Source: Antedon mediterranea (lineage: Eukaryota; Echinodermata; Crinoidea; Comatulida; Antedonidae). Taken from it: a stretch of DNA of 64,000 bases. Under the pieces are notes generated by a model. It saw only the letters and a list, made by a program, of their open reading frames with translations, did not search any database and was not told where the DNA came from. Position 1 is the stretch's first letter. Each line of letters starts with the position of its first letter. The stretch covers positions 9,525,001-9,589,000 of the forward strand of contig NC_092680.1 in assembly GCF_964355755.1 (NCBI RefSeq). Direction: 5' to 3'. The position numbers and the translations under genes are program-made. Below, piece by piece: positions 23,215-33,172 of this stretch.

Positions 23215-24350
23215 CTAAAACCTTATTCCTTACTCCATGCTCACAGATGAATGTTATAGGCCTAATCCTATTTAAAGCTAGGTTGGCAATAACTATTAAT
23301 AAGGCTTACAAGTTGTATCTATTAGTATTAGCTAGGCCTGCTACTCACTCAGGGTGAACCCTCAATCAGGCCTACAACTAGGCCTAGTACTACTACTACT
23401 ACTAGACTAGCTACTACTCTAGGCCTAGCCAATAGATATGGGATAGTACACTAGATAGCCAGTACAGCTGTAATGGGCTAGCTAGGCTTCCTATACTAAC
23501 TAACAAAGCTGCACCATAGAAACTACTACAGTTCTTACTTACCAATCTGCTAGGGCCTAGCCATAGTCTTTTCTTCAAGTAGGAGTTGTTTTTGTTGTTG
23601 TTAAACTACAGAACTTTCCCACATCGTCGTCTCGCCATATCACGTCGTATTTTTTTTCTGATGACCTAGGGGTCACATACACGCACAAGAATCATACAAT
23701 ATGCATAATTCATAAGCTAATTCAGGTCAAGGGTTAAATTAAACCGGAAGCCAGCTGGCTGCCAGCCAACCGACCGACTTCCGGTTGACTATTTTTTACT
23801 TTAAATTACGATTTTCTAAGGTAAATAATTTTTTTTTGATCCAATTTTTTTCAAAGTGAATAACTTTTATGTATCATTAAAATGGCCTTTAAAAAAAAAA
23901 AATTTTGTTCAGGGGGACAATACATCTTTAAAGTTTTAAGTGATTGAGTTTGATATTTTGAATCAATTTTGATTTTAGGCTGATCAGCCACTGTCAGTTT
24001 TCTTGAGTTTTATGTTTTGATTTGATGATTTAGTTTGAAGGCCATTAGAACGCGATGAGTTGTCGCACGATTTGATTGATGCATGTTCAATGTAACATAC
24101 TATTTTTAAGTTTTGTAATTTTATTTTTAACTGATTTATGTTTGATTTACGCGAATTTTATACCAAATTCAATTTTAATTTAATTTTTTTAAGAGAGAGA
24201 AGAGAGAGAGTGAAAGTGATAAGGTTACACTTCAGAGTCAATGGTTTTGGCTAACTCATTGCTTATATGTATAATAATGTTTTTTTTTCTTTTATATAAC
24301 TTTAATTTTGCATGCCACTATTATAACCATTTTTATATTTTAAATAGATT

Positions 24351-24377
24351 AGAAGAAAAAAAAGGGAAACAGAGGGA
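24351..24377 (+). promoter_or_regulatory. Polypurine tract of the LTR element
   Basis: A run of A and G interrupted by a single C lies immediately before the TG of the 3' LTR, where plus-strand DNA synthesis primes in LTR retrotransposons. It confirms the orientation and identifies 24,378 as the LTR start. Confidence 0.75.
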
Positions 24378-24945
24378 TGTAATATAATGATATACTTTAT
24401 AATTAAGAAATTGACCTTTGTATCAGAATTCAAATAAGTTCACAAACTTGACCCAGAAAGTCCAGAGGAGAGTTTGTTCAGATGTTTTAATGACCATTTA
24501 GTTTATAATAGAATCCCTAAAGAAAACACTTAGCTTAATTTTGTGACTTTTCCCATCCTGGATCAACTTAGGACCAATAGTTACCCTCACAGATGACGTA
24601 GTGACATATGCAAATGAACCGAAGCCAATATACCCCCAAGTTTCAGAAGAGCCCAGACACACCTTACAGCCACCTCACGGAGCACACACCTCACAGCCAC
24701 TTCTTCAGAAGAACATCTACACCTTACAGCCACCTCATGGAACACACACCTTACAGCCACTTCTCCAGAAGAACACCTTCACACCTCACCGACAGCATCA
24801 CTGATCCTCCGTTCCTTATCCTTAGTCAGTTAGTTAGCTGTATCATTATTATCGTATCAAGTATTATACTGAATAAACAATATGTGTTACGACAGTTAAG
24901 CGAGTAAGAGTCTTCATTAGTACCTCAACACAACACTATATTACA
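24378..24945 (+). repeat. 3' LTR of the composite
   Basis: 568 bp with the same ends as the 5' LTR. It contains a locally duplicated module of about 60 bp (built on CAGCCACCTCA and CAGCCACTTCTTCAGAAGAA, about 24,660-24,780) that is single in the 5' LTR. Confidence 0.85.
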
Positions 24946-24949
24946 GTAA

Positions 24950-25890
24950 GGACCCAAAATCTGAGGTATGGATGTCTCATAAGGTCTTAAGTTCATTTTT
25001 AGATACTACTAAGGATATTAATGTCGTGGTCCGAACAAGCATGATTATAGTTAACATATGGTAAATCAGTTGCTTATATATATACAAGTTAAGCTTAGTA
25101 CTTACAAAATAAGAACATATCAATAGCTTAAACAAACTCTCAACCAAAACTGTAGTAACATAGCGAGAGCCAACAAAACGAACAAAAGACCCGCTCTGCT
25201 TACGCACGGTCTTTTATCACACAGTGTCACCTGTATTCCAATTACAGAATGACTACGCAGCGCCCTCAATACTCAATTCATCACATTAAGCATAGAATTA
25301 TATTAGCAAATGTAGCATTTAGGCCTAACAACTTTAATAATGTGTGGCTTAAGAAAAATATTGCAACTGATTTGAAACTCAAGTTATATTATGTATTAGT
25401 TGTATCTATTTGATTGTATAATTGCAATAGCTGGTCTTCTCCCAAAGTTTTTATGAAAAATATTGATACCTGTCATAGGTCCCACACTATTATTAATGTG
25501 AAATATCCGAAAGATTAGCAATAATAAGTTATATTTGGTAACAAATACTAAACCTATATCTGAGATTGTAAATAAACTTAGGTGGTCTATGTTTGACCAT
25601 ATACTTGAATGAGTGAAGATACTCCTGCTTTTTCAGAATTGGTGTTTGGTATTGTACACTCTAATTCAATAAAATGGTGAATTGGAAAACATCAAACTAA
25701 TCTGTTAAGTACACTTAGAAATGATTTATTTATCAGAAATTTTAAGTTAAGTAATTTAAATGACTTATTTCATTTGCGTGAGATTGCCAGCAACAGAAAT
25801 AAGTGGCTTTTGTTATTTAGAATCATTATTTTTACGTTATTTTATATGTTTTGTTGTTGTAAGAGGCATGCATGTAAGAACAGATTTTGT
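24950..25890 (+). pseudogene. LINE-B, 3' part, resumed after the LTR composite
   Basis: Translation continues LINE-B with the post-catalytic region (DPKSEVWMSHKVLSSFLDTT at 24,952 onward), is cut by a 264-bp insert, resumes as ILANVAF and KKNIATDLKLKLYYVLVV, and then gives the C-terminus with IVNKLRWSMFDHIL and NLNDLFHLREIASNRNKWLL in shifting frames. The order matches the thumb and C-terminal regions of RTE-like LINEs. Heavily mutated. The 3' end is uncertain (about 25,890-25,970). Confidence 0.72.
25022..25285 (+). mobile_element. 264-bp solo-LTR-like insert in LINE-B
   Basis: Ends TGTCGTGG...CATCACA, flanked by TTAA on both sides (25,018-25,021 and 25,286-25,289). Removing it with one TTAA gives K-D-I-K-H-R-I-I-L-A-N, restoring the LINE-B frame. 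TG...CA ends plus a 4-bp duplication suggest a solo LTR. A TTAA-specific DNA element is the alternative, as the ends are weakly inverted. Confidence 0.6.
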
Positions 25891-26452
25891 ACATCCACAG
25901 TGCATGGTTTTGTTACATTTTTTTGGAAATAAAGTTACCTATATAATATTATTAATCGCAATGGAATGAATAATGTCTTGTTAATGTCTAGCATGTTTTG
26001 TATACAGGATTATAATAGAATGTGTTCGCGTTTACGCTGTGTCGTTACTCTACTGCGTAAAGACGTATCGAAAGGTCGATTGCAGCCGTCGTCTTGTTGT
26101 TGGTTCTTCCCTTCTCCATAAATCACTTTTTGAACTCCGCCCTCTAGCCAATATTTAATTCCTCGATGGTATCCTCATGTTTTCGCAACAATAGCTAATG
26201 TATTGTACAACAACAAAAAGATAGCAATATAAAATGTGGAGTCCTAGTTAACTTAAAAGATGTTTAACTTTACTAACAATCGATAGCTTATATTTTAGAT
26301 AGTTTACAGGATACACTTGCCACATGATTTTTCCAATCAAGTTTCCGATCAATTATTATTCATAGAAATGTGGTCTATGTCAATACAATCAGCTTTATGA
26401 AACAATACATAGGCCTATTAGTAAATTACATATATTTGTTTTAAGTAAACAG
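25891..26452. other. Non-coding stretch
   Basis: AT-rich, no recognised coding sequence or repeat. Confidence 0.4.
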
Positions 26453-27250
26453 TTAATAATAATAAATGAAAACTTATATAGCGCTGGTATCCTCCACCCA
26501 TGTGGCGCTCATGGCGCTTTGTGCATTAACAACGTGCGAGAACATCAGCGAATAGCGACGTCTTTAGGTTGGTCTTGAAACTGTTTAGACTAGTTGAGCA
26601 TTTAACTGTTGCTGGTAAGCTGTTCCATACACTTGCGGCCGCAACGTAAAAAGATCTCTGACCCCACTGATTTTTCGCTCTACGCTCTTGAAGAAGGTTT
26701 TGTGACAATGATCGTAGGCCTCTGCGGGATGATTCGTAACGATCCACAAGGTCAGATAAATAAGCAGGAGCACTGTCATTTAGGATCTTGAATACAAACA
26801 ACGCAAGTTTGTACTTAATACGTTGTTGAACAGGCAACCAATGCAAATCCATCAGGACAGGAGTTATGTGAGCGTTTGATTTTGTATAAGTTACAATTCT
26901 AGCTGCCATATTTTGCAAGCGCTGCAAACGTTGTATTTGAGATTTTGGTATGCCAAACAACAAGGCATTACCAATGTCAATTTTAGAAGTGACAAATGAG
27001 TGTACAATCAATTCAGCTGTTTTCTTGTTAAGATTACCGCGAATACGACCAAGGTTCCTAATCGATATGCATGCTGCTTTGGATACAGTTGTTATTTGTG
27101 CTTCCATAGTGAGATTACTATCCAGCATGATTCCCAGATTCCGGACCACCGATGAGGGAGCGATGTTAGAGTTTCCGATTCTGATATGTGTGATGTTGAT
27201 TTTGGAGATGTTACATTTAGACCCGACGATTTATTTAGACCCGGTTGATT
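26453..27250 (-). pseudogene. LINE-E: CR1/L2-type RT C-terminal fragment
   Basis: On the minus strand an open frame of 207 codons carries the post-catalytic region of a CR1/Jockey-group RT: VRNLGIMLDSNLTMEAQI, LQRLQNMAARIV, DLHWLPVQQRIKYKLALF, SVWNSLPATVKCSTSLNSFK. The catalytic domain is missing, so it is 5'-truncated near 27,250. The 3' end is marked by GCGCTATATAAGTTTTCA followed by an (ATT)n-like tail near 26,453. Confidence 0.82.
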
Positions 27251-27365
27251 TTTGGAGTGATTTATATAGCTGTTTTACTGTATCTTTTTGATTATTTTTA
27301 ATGTTCAAGAGAAAATTAAAGGCCATTAAAACAAAATCCAATGTTTTACTCTGTTTTCTGTTAAC

Positions 27366-28545
27366 CATCTTCAGTTTCAGTTTCAGTTTCAGTTTCAGTT
27401 TTTATTTTCCAATAAAACAAGTGTCATGAATATATAGCAAAAATGGAAGGATGACCAAAAAAGAGCAAAGCTCGTACAGTATTTGGCCACCTTAACAAAA
27501 TAATTAAGACATGATATAAACATAATTGAAGCACAGGACGAGACAATACTAGCTAAACATGTTGGCATATGAACTCAAAGATAGTGCGATAAAATCAAAA
27601 AAGCAAAAGAACAATGTACATGTAAACATATTTGTAACACTCATTGATAAGTTAAGAGCAAATTATTTTTATACAACTTTTTAAATACTTTGACAGATGA
27701 TGAATTACGAATAGAAGCATCAATACTGTTCCATAAAATTGGACCATGTCCTCTGATAGTGTTTCTACCCATATCGGTAACAAAATTATAAGGACGATAA
27801 GTATCAAAGGACCTGATGCCATAATTATGAACTGAGTTTACTTTAACAAAATAATTAGAAAAGTTAGCTGGTAATAAATTATTCTTAAATTTGTACATGA
27901 AAACACCTTTTGATATCTTATGAATATCATACACAGTTAAGTTGTTAAGACTAGCAAATAATGGTGATGAATGCTCAAGGAATTGAGAATTTTTGCATAA
28001 ACGCATTATGCGCTTTTGTTTGCGATAAACAGTTTCAAGGCGACAGTTATTGTGGTCAGCCCAAATCAAGTTATGATATGAGGAAGGACTAGAGTCTTGT
28101 ATAAGGATGATAGAACATTGACATGTAAAATTGGTTTTAGCCTAAAAAGAATACCAGAATATTTTGAAACTAAGTTTGCAATATGGATTGTATGTTGATT
28201 CCAGGTTAAGCATTCGTCCATTATTACACCAAGAAATTTACAACTAGTTACACGAGAGATGTTATTATTATCAATAAAAATGTTAAGGTCATTGTAAACA
28301 CGGTTACTATATCTGTTCTTAAAAATCATATAATTAGTTTTATTAGCATTAAGCGATAACTTATTTGCTTTAAACCAACTCGAGATAGTCGAGAGATCGG
28401 AATTAACATTATCAACTAGACGGTTTAAAACATTATCTGAAATTAAAAGGTTAGTGTCATCTGCAAATATAAAATAAGATTGGAATGTTTACAGATGTTT
28501 GCTAAATCATTAATGTAAATAATAAAGAGTAGCGGGCCTAAAATC
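27366..28545 (-). pseudogene. LINE-G: CR1/Jockey-group 3' fragment with hexamer tail
   Basis: Minus strand: begins inside the RT with an intact FADDTNLLIS box near 28,465, then WFKANKLSLNANKTNYMIF, CKFLGVIMDECLTWNQH, and after a frameshift near 28,067 the C-terminus (HGPILWNSIDASIRNSSSV). The 3' terminus is a run of CTGAAA hexamers (TTTCAG on the + strand, about 27,366-27,405). It is 5'-truncated at about 28,545 and lies head-to-tail next to LINE-E on the same strand; the two tails and sequences differ, so they are two separate insertions. Confidence 0.82.
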
Positions 28546-31500
28546 TTAATCTAACTTGTCATCCACATTACTCGTCTTCTACCCTGCTCCTCTTTCATTT
28601 TATCTTTCCAGTTAAATGAAACAAACCATCTTTCCTGAGTGTTTATACAACACCCTAAATTTGAAACCGTCTTTAATTTTTAGCGTGTTGCACGGGCCGA
28701 GGTCGACCCCACAAAAATCTTGCCGTTATACATGAAATAGTAATACCATGTTATACCGTAGTTCATAATCCTAAATTGTATATAATTATACTCGCATGCA
28801 TTTTGAATTAATATGAGTTTTATAAAGGATTTTAATAAAGGATGATTTTGTTTAAAATTTAGTTTATTCAGTTATTGAGTTTTTAAAGTTTTGAAATTAG
28901 AAATTAGGATAAAACTATGCTACATTTGCCAACATTTGATTAGCGTTATAATGTTAAGTGCTAAATCGGTTTAAAATATGCAAAAAAAAAGCACAATTAT
29001 CTACTAGATTTGGGCAACAATTTCACAGCACCTACTTTGATTTAACGATAGGTCAAAACAATAACCTCAGGACACGTCCAATTAAAATCGCATTACACAA
29101 AATCTCTTCGATGTTATACAACACACTTCTCGTAGGCGTGTTGAATATGCGTGTAATAACGTGTTGTATAAACGCGCCCATATGACTGAGGAATTTTAAC
29201 TGCGTTAACCTTATTTCCTTGATAACTTTCCTTTTCACATTAACTCCAGAACACCTCTTCATTGGTCAATGTAACAGCCTCTACTGTTGGGCGTATAGGT
29301 TTTCATTTGAACGAACAAATAAACAATCTTAGACAACTTGTAAACGCATCAAACACTTTATTCAATTCTCAAATGGCGATGGCCATGGCAACTTGCCGAT
29401 GTGATGAAGATCACGATAATGACGCTGATGATGATCAGCTATTGAATAAAGACTGACTTTACTGATGGTGATGATGGTTTCAACTAGAAACAAAGATAAT
29501 AGCATGTTTGTTATTATAACAAGCATTTACGTTTAAGTAGCTCTTACGGAGCTCCAAACATAACAGTAACAAACACTTCCGTGTAAATAGCTCTTGTATA
29601 GGGCCGTGCTCAATCAAATGAAACGAGCACCGTCCGCATCACTGGATTTCCTCCCATGACAAACGCGGGAGATTACAGGTTACAACATTGTACAACGAGC
29701 ATGAACATGCTTTCAATCTTGGCCACAAATAGGCCTACTACACTCAACGCACCATTTAGACGGCGTTCGGAGTCAAAATTAACTATAATATAACTTCAAT
29801 CAACTACTGGATTAATCCTAATTTTTTCTTATTATTATCACAATATTATTAATTAGATGATTAAAACTTACGTTTGTGTCTCTTTTAGATAGACCTACTC
29901 ATAGAACACATTATCTTTGTAAGCGGACATATTAGACAACTGTTAATTATAGAAGGCGCTAAACTAAAGATGAGCCGTAACAGTCACTTCATGAAATCCT
30001 CAACATTCTATTCAAAAACCACACTTCATAGATCTTTAGATACTTTCCACATTTTGATGTTATTGACCAGGCTTCGCTTCCACACATCAAGACAGGATAT
30101 ATAGCAGTTCTGCACTCTCAGTATGGTTGACAACCGATATTAACATTCCTCAACATGTTCTACAACTTGCAAAAGCAGATTTTGCCAAGACGATCCTTCT
30201 TTAGATCTCTCTATTACACCTTGCATTAATGTTTAGTATGACAATTTGTTTATATATATTATTTGATAGTTGGATATGACCTTGACATCATTATTGTACA
30301 ACATATTTTGTATTGTATTTCTGAATGACTGAATAACAACAGAAAGCTAGAAGCGTGGTTCACACAAGAACGCAACGCAGCGACGTATCGACGCAAAGTG
30401 TTGTATTGCGTAATCACAAGTGGGAACCAACGACACAATAGTGCTGCCAACATTGTAGATTGCGTTACGTTGCGTCGCTAGTGGGAACTACGCTTTATAG
30501 AGAGCGCTATCACACTGTATGGAAGGTCAATTCAGACGTCATGTAAAAATCACACTTTTCTTTTTGTTCTTCTTCATTTATTTGAGTTATTTATTATCAA
30601 AATGCAAAATAATGCAATAATTAATACCATATTCGTACATTTAAATTTCACTTTTTAATACGAACGCCAATGTCAACAATGACGTGTCATTCACTTTTGC
30701 CTGTTGACGTCATTTGTCAGCAGACGACGACGAAAGGTAAAACAAAAATGCGTAAAAAAACTTCAAATCAAATCCCAACTTTTATGCGACGCAACATCAA
30801 TAAATAATCTTTACATAATATTATAGAACCTACGGTAAGAATCTCGCTGACTACCAAGGTGAAATTTTACTGGACTATTACTATACTATTACTAATTAAT
30901 ACTACTTGCTTACGTGTTTAGACCTACATCAGACGGGCGAAAGAACCAGAGAACCTGATTATAGGCTATAGTCCTATAGCCTAGCCAAACTTAAACTTCC
31001 TTCCTTCCGTTAAATAAACTAGGATTCCGATGGTCCGTTTAGAATGAGCATGCTCCTTCCAATAAACAGAGCATCTTATCTTAAAAAATCATTATCATCA
31101 TCGTCATATTGACCGATAAATGGGACGTCGATGATTCCGTAGGTATGGTAGGCGATATTGGAGGCCTAGGAGGTCAAAGATGAATAGATTGGTTCCAGTA
31201 CGAGAACGGCTACCAGAATCTAGTATAGACAGAGTAGTAACAGTACAGTAATGCAGTCACCGGGTGATACATACGTTCGGAGAGTAAACCCCAGTTACAC
31301 AGCGGCCGGGTTCGCCCCAATAAACTTTCGCTGAGCCGATAGAGAAGCATTTGGATGTGTTTTTGGGGCATTATTTTTTTTCTATTTTGTTAAGGCAGAA
31401 ACTACAGAGGGCCTGAATCCTCACATGAATATTCTTGATGTGACGGCAAACCCTGGAAATTATTTTCACGCGGTAACCGACAATGATCTATCATCGCGCT
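28546..31500. other. Long stretch without recognised genes
   Basis: About 2.9 kb with only short chance reading frames. Apart from the small inverted-repeat element at 30,351-30,495 I see no coding sequence and no repeat shared with the rest of the window. Distal regulatory DNA cannot be excluded. Confidence 0.45.
30351..30495. mobile_element. 145-bp MITE-like inverted repeat
   Basis: Ends AAGCGTGGTTCACAC and, in reverse complement, AAGCGTAGTTCCCAC, with CGACGCAACG-type words just inside both ends and another AGTGGGAACC word in the middle. GC-rich against its surroundings. The target duplication is not clear. Confidence 0.68.
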
Positions 31501-31502
31501 GC

Positions 31503-32117
31503 TAGGGCAGATAAAATGATAAAAACCATTAAAGAGGAAGGAGATTCAATTGCACTCCAATACGTTCTTGAAAGGACACAAGAATGGTCATATAAATGGT
31601 TGATGAAATTTAATGTAAAGAAAAGTGCTTCACTTTGGAAGAAAGGAAAATAAATCTAATTAGCGTCTAGGCAGTGAGACATTGTTGCCAGTGGCTGAAG
31701 AAAAAGATCTTGGTGTTATTGTCACAAGTGATTGTAAGCCAAGTCGGCAGTGTGCAACAGCAGCAGCTAGAACAATAAACAGTATGAGAACTGTGAAGAG
31801 GAAATTCAAAAACATTGACGTTTTCAAATAATGTACACGTCATATATTCGTCCACATATGGAATATAGCATTCAGTCTTGGTCCCAGTATTACAGTAAAG
31901 ATAAAGAATTATTACAGAAAGTACAGAGGAGAGCTACAAAGATGGTGAGTGGAAAAAGGGATCTACCTTACGAGCAAAGGCTAGACTATTTGGACCTCCA
32001 ACCACTGGAGATGAGACGATTACGTGGAGACTTAATAGAGACATTCAAGATTCTAAAAGGTGTCTGTGATATACCAAATAAAAAAAGAGTATTCAAACAA
32101 TCCAGTCAAGAGCTTGT
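31503..32117 (+). pseudogene. LINE-H: CR1-like RT C-terminal fragment
   Basis: Fragments in three frames: ADKMIKTIKEEGDSIALQY (31,507 onward), LPVAEEKDLGVIVTSDCKPS near 31,690, and from 31,831 MYTSYIRPHMEYSIQSWSQY, VQRRATKMVSGKRDLPYEQR and LEMRRLRGDLIETFKIL. This resembles the C-terminus of the CR1 nested in L1-A (AEKDLGVYVTSDCK, LVRPVMEYAVQAWS), so the same or a sister family. It ends abruptly at the LTR starting at 32,118. Confidence 0.75.
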
Positions 32118-32370
32118 AGTATTTGTATTCTCATATTCATAAACAAACGTTCCATTCAAGTGCTTTTATTTGTATTCTCACATTCTTATAACAAACTTGT
32201 GCAGTAGGCTATCATGTATCGCATTTATAACAAACGTTATTCTGTGTGTCTCGTTGTATATGTCCCGTTACCATTATAAAGGACTGACCATCTGCAGACT
32301 AATATGCAAATAATGCAACTTGCAGACTAAGTAGGCTATTTACATAAATAACTACGTAAACACTACATCA
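32118..32370 (-). repeat. LTR of a truncated LTR retrotransposon (minus strand)
   Basis: Read on the minus strand it begins TGATGTAGTG and ends AATACTACA (TG...CA), about 253 bp. A purine-rich GGGTGAGTGGGG lies just before the TG, where a polypurine tract belongs. This makes it the 3' LTR of an element whose pol end lies at 32,390-32,530. Confidence 0.55.
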
Positions 32371-32391
32371 CCCCACTCACCCAAGTTAGCA

Positions 32392-32530
32392 CTAAGGTAC
32401 AACAAAATCTGGAGACTTTGTAACCCTAGATGAACGTCTAAGTACAGGGATGGGTTCAGGTTCATTAACTAATGGTTTCTGCCTCCAAGATGTACACTTT
32501 TCGGCAGAAACGGAGTCACTTGTTAGATTG
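32392..32530 (-). pseudogene. Integrase C-terminal tail of a Ty3/gypsy-like element
   Basis: Minus-strand frame ending PVLRRSSRVTKSPDFVVP followed by a stop. A terminal basic Arg-Ser-Ser-Arg...Pro-Asp/Arg-Phe/Tyr tail just before a polypurine tract and LTR is usual for gypsy-type pol proteins. Only this tail remains; the rest is replaced by LINE-F-side sequence. Confidence 0.45.
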
Positions 32531-33172
32531 GAGTGGGACCTTGATTGTTTTTTTAGTTCATATCGTTGTAATGCAAGGGGAGTCGCAATTTTTTTCAATA
32601 ATAACTTTCCCTACACTGTTACAAAGCATAACAAAGACAATGCTCTTAGATTTGAACTTGACGAGTCGAATGATCGCATGAAGAAAATGGAACAGGAAAT
32701 CGAGGACATTAGGGAATCACTGGATGAAAGTGAACAATATTCCAGGAGGAACTGTTTGGTGATACACGGACTGGAGGAGAAAGTAGGTGAGAATACCGAT
32801 AATATTGTTACACAATTATTTAGTTCTAAGATGAACCTTACGGTGAATCATAATGACATTGATAGGAGTCACAGACTAGGCCCCAAGAAACCAAGTAACG
32901 GCAAGCCCCGGGGAGTTATTGTGAAGTTCGCTCAATACAATAAAAGAAATGAAGTTTATAAAGCAAAAAGGAAACTGATAGGTACCGATACCTTTATACA
33001 CGAGAACCTAACAATGAAAAGGATGAAATTGTTAAGAACCATCAAAACCCAGCATAATTCCGCCTTGACCGCAGTCTGGACCCAAGATGGACGCATACAT
33101 GTACTAACTAAGAATAATAAGAAGATTATCGTAACAAAATTTTCCGATCTCAACAAACTGCATTCCACCTAA
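32530..33172 (+). pseudogene. Chimeric frame: endonuclease scrap fused to LINE-F ORF1
   Basis: Residues encoded at about 32,530-32,645 (YRCNARGVAIFFNNNFPYTV) match the middle of a LINE endonuclease. From about 32,650 the same frame becomes an ORF1-type protein: a coiled-coil segment (MKKMEQEIEDIRESLDESEQ), then SRRNCLVIHGLEE and a basic RNA-binding domain to the stop at 33,170. The open frame itself starts at 32,450 in sequence antisense to the gypsy tail. The ORF1 N-terminus is lost, so LINE-F is 5'-truncated here and joined in frame to an unrelated fragment. Confidence 0.65.

Larger units (their letters stand above)
21092..23927. mobile_element. TTAA-flanked DNA element, 2.84 kb
   Basis: Bounded by TTAA at 21,088-21,091 and 23,928-23,931. 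The terminal inverted repeat reads AGTTGTATTGTCCCCC on the left and AGATGTATTGTCCCCC on the right (reverse complement). Weaker inverted similarity continues inward (GTTATTCACTTT on both sides). TTAA targets are used by piggyBac and Kolobok; piggyBac ends normally begin CCC or CAC, so Kolobok fits better, but this is an inference. The inside holds two islands rich in taggcctag words (about 21,530-21,780 and 23,230-23,580) and one possible minus-strand exon; no transposase domain is recognised. Confidence 0.7.
9185..24945 (+). mobile_element. LTR retrotransposon composite (non-autonomous) carrying nested insertions, 15.76 kb
   Basis: Two related LTRs in direct orientation (9185-9747 and 24378-24945) share TGTAATATAATG ends and a terminal TATATTACA. 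A primer-binding-like TGGTGG sits directly after the 5' LTR, and a purine-rich tract directly precedes the 3' LTR. The outer flanks are GTAA (9181-9184) and GTAA (24946-24949), a 4-bp target duplication. Joining the flanks continues the LINE-B translation (DSKDPKSEVW), apart from one indel in a short T run before the site, so the two LTRs belong to one insertion. After subtracting nested elements, about 2.5 kb of internal sequence remains with no protease, RT or integrase, so this is a LARD/TRIM-like element moved by proteins from elsewhere. Confidence 0.82.

Noticed and set aside
9185-24945. Treating the two LTRs as independent solo LTRs
   Set aside because: The shared GTAA duplication, a polypurine tract before the right LTR only, and the restored LINE-B frame all favour one element.
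26453-28545. LINE-E and LINE-G as one element
   Set aside because: Both contain the same C-terminal domain, with different sequences and different 3' tails, so they are two truncated copies on the same strand.
28958-29456. Short frames at 28,958-29,185 and 29,262-29,456 as genes
   Set aside because: No recognisable motif or supporting signals.
31290-31340. B-box-like GGGTTCGCCCC as a tRNA or SINE promoter
   Set aside because: No matching A box at the right distance and no cloverleaf could be formed.
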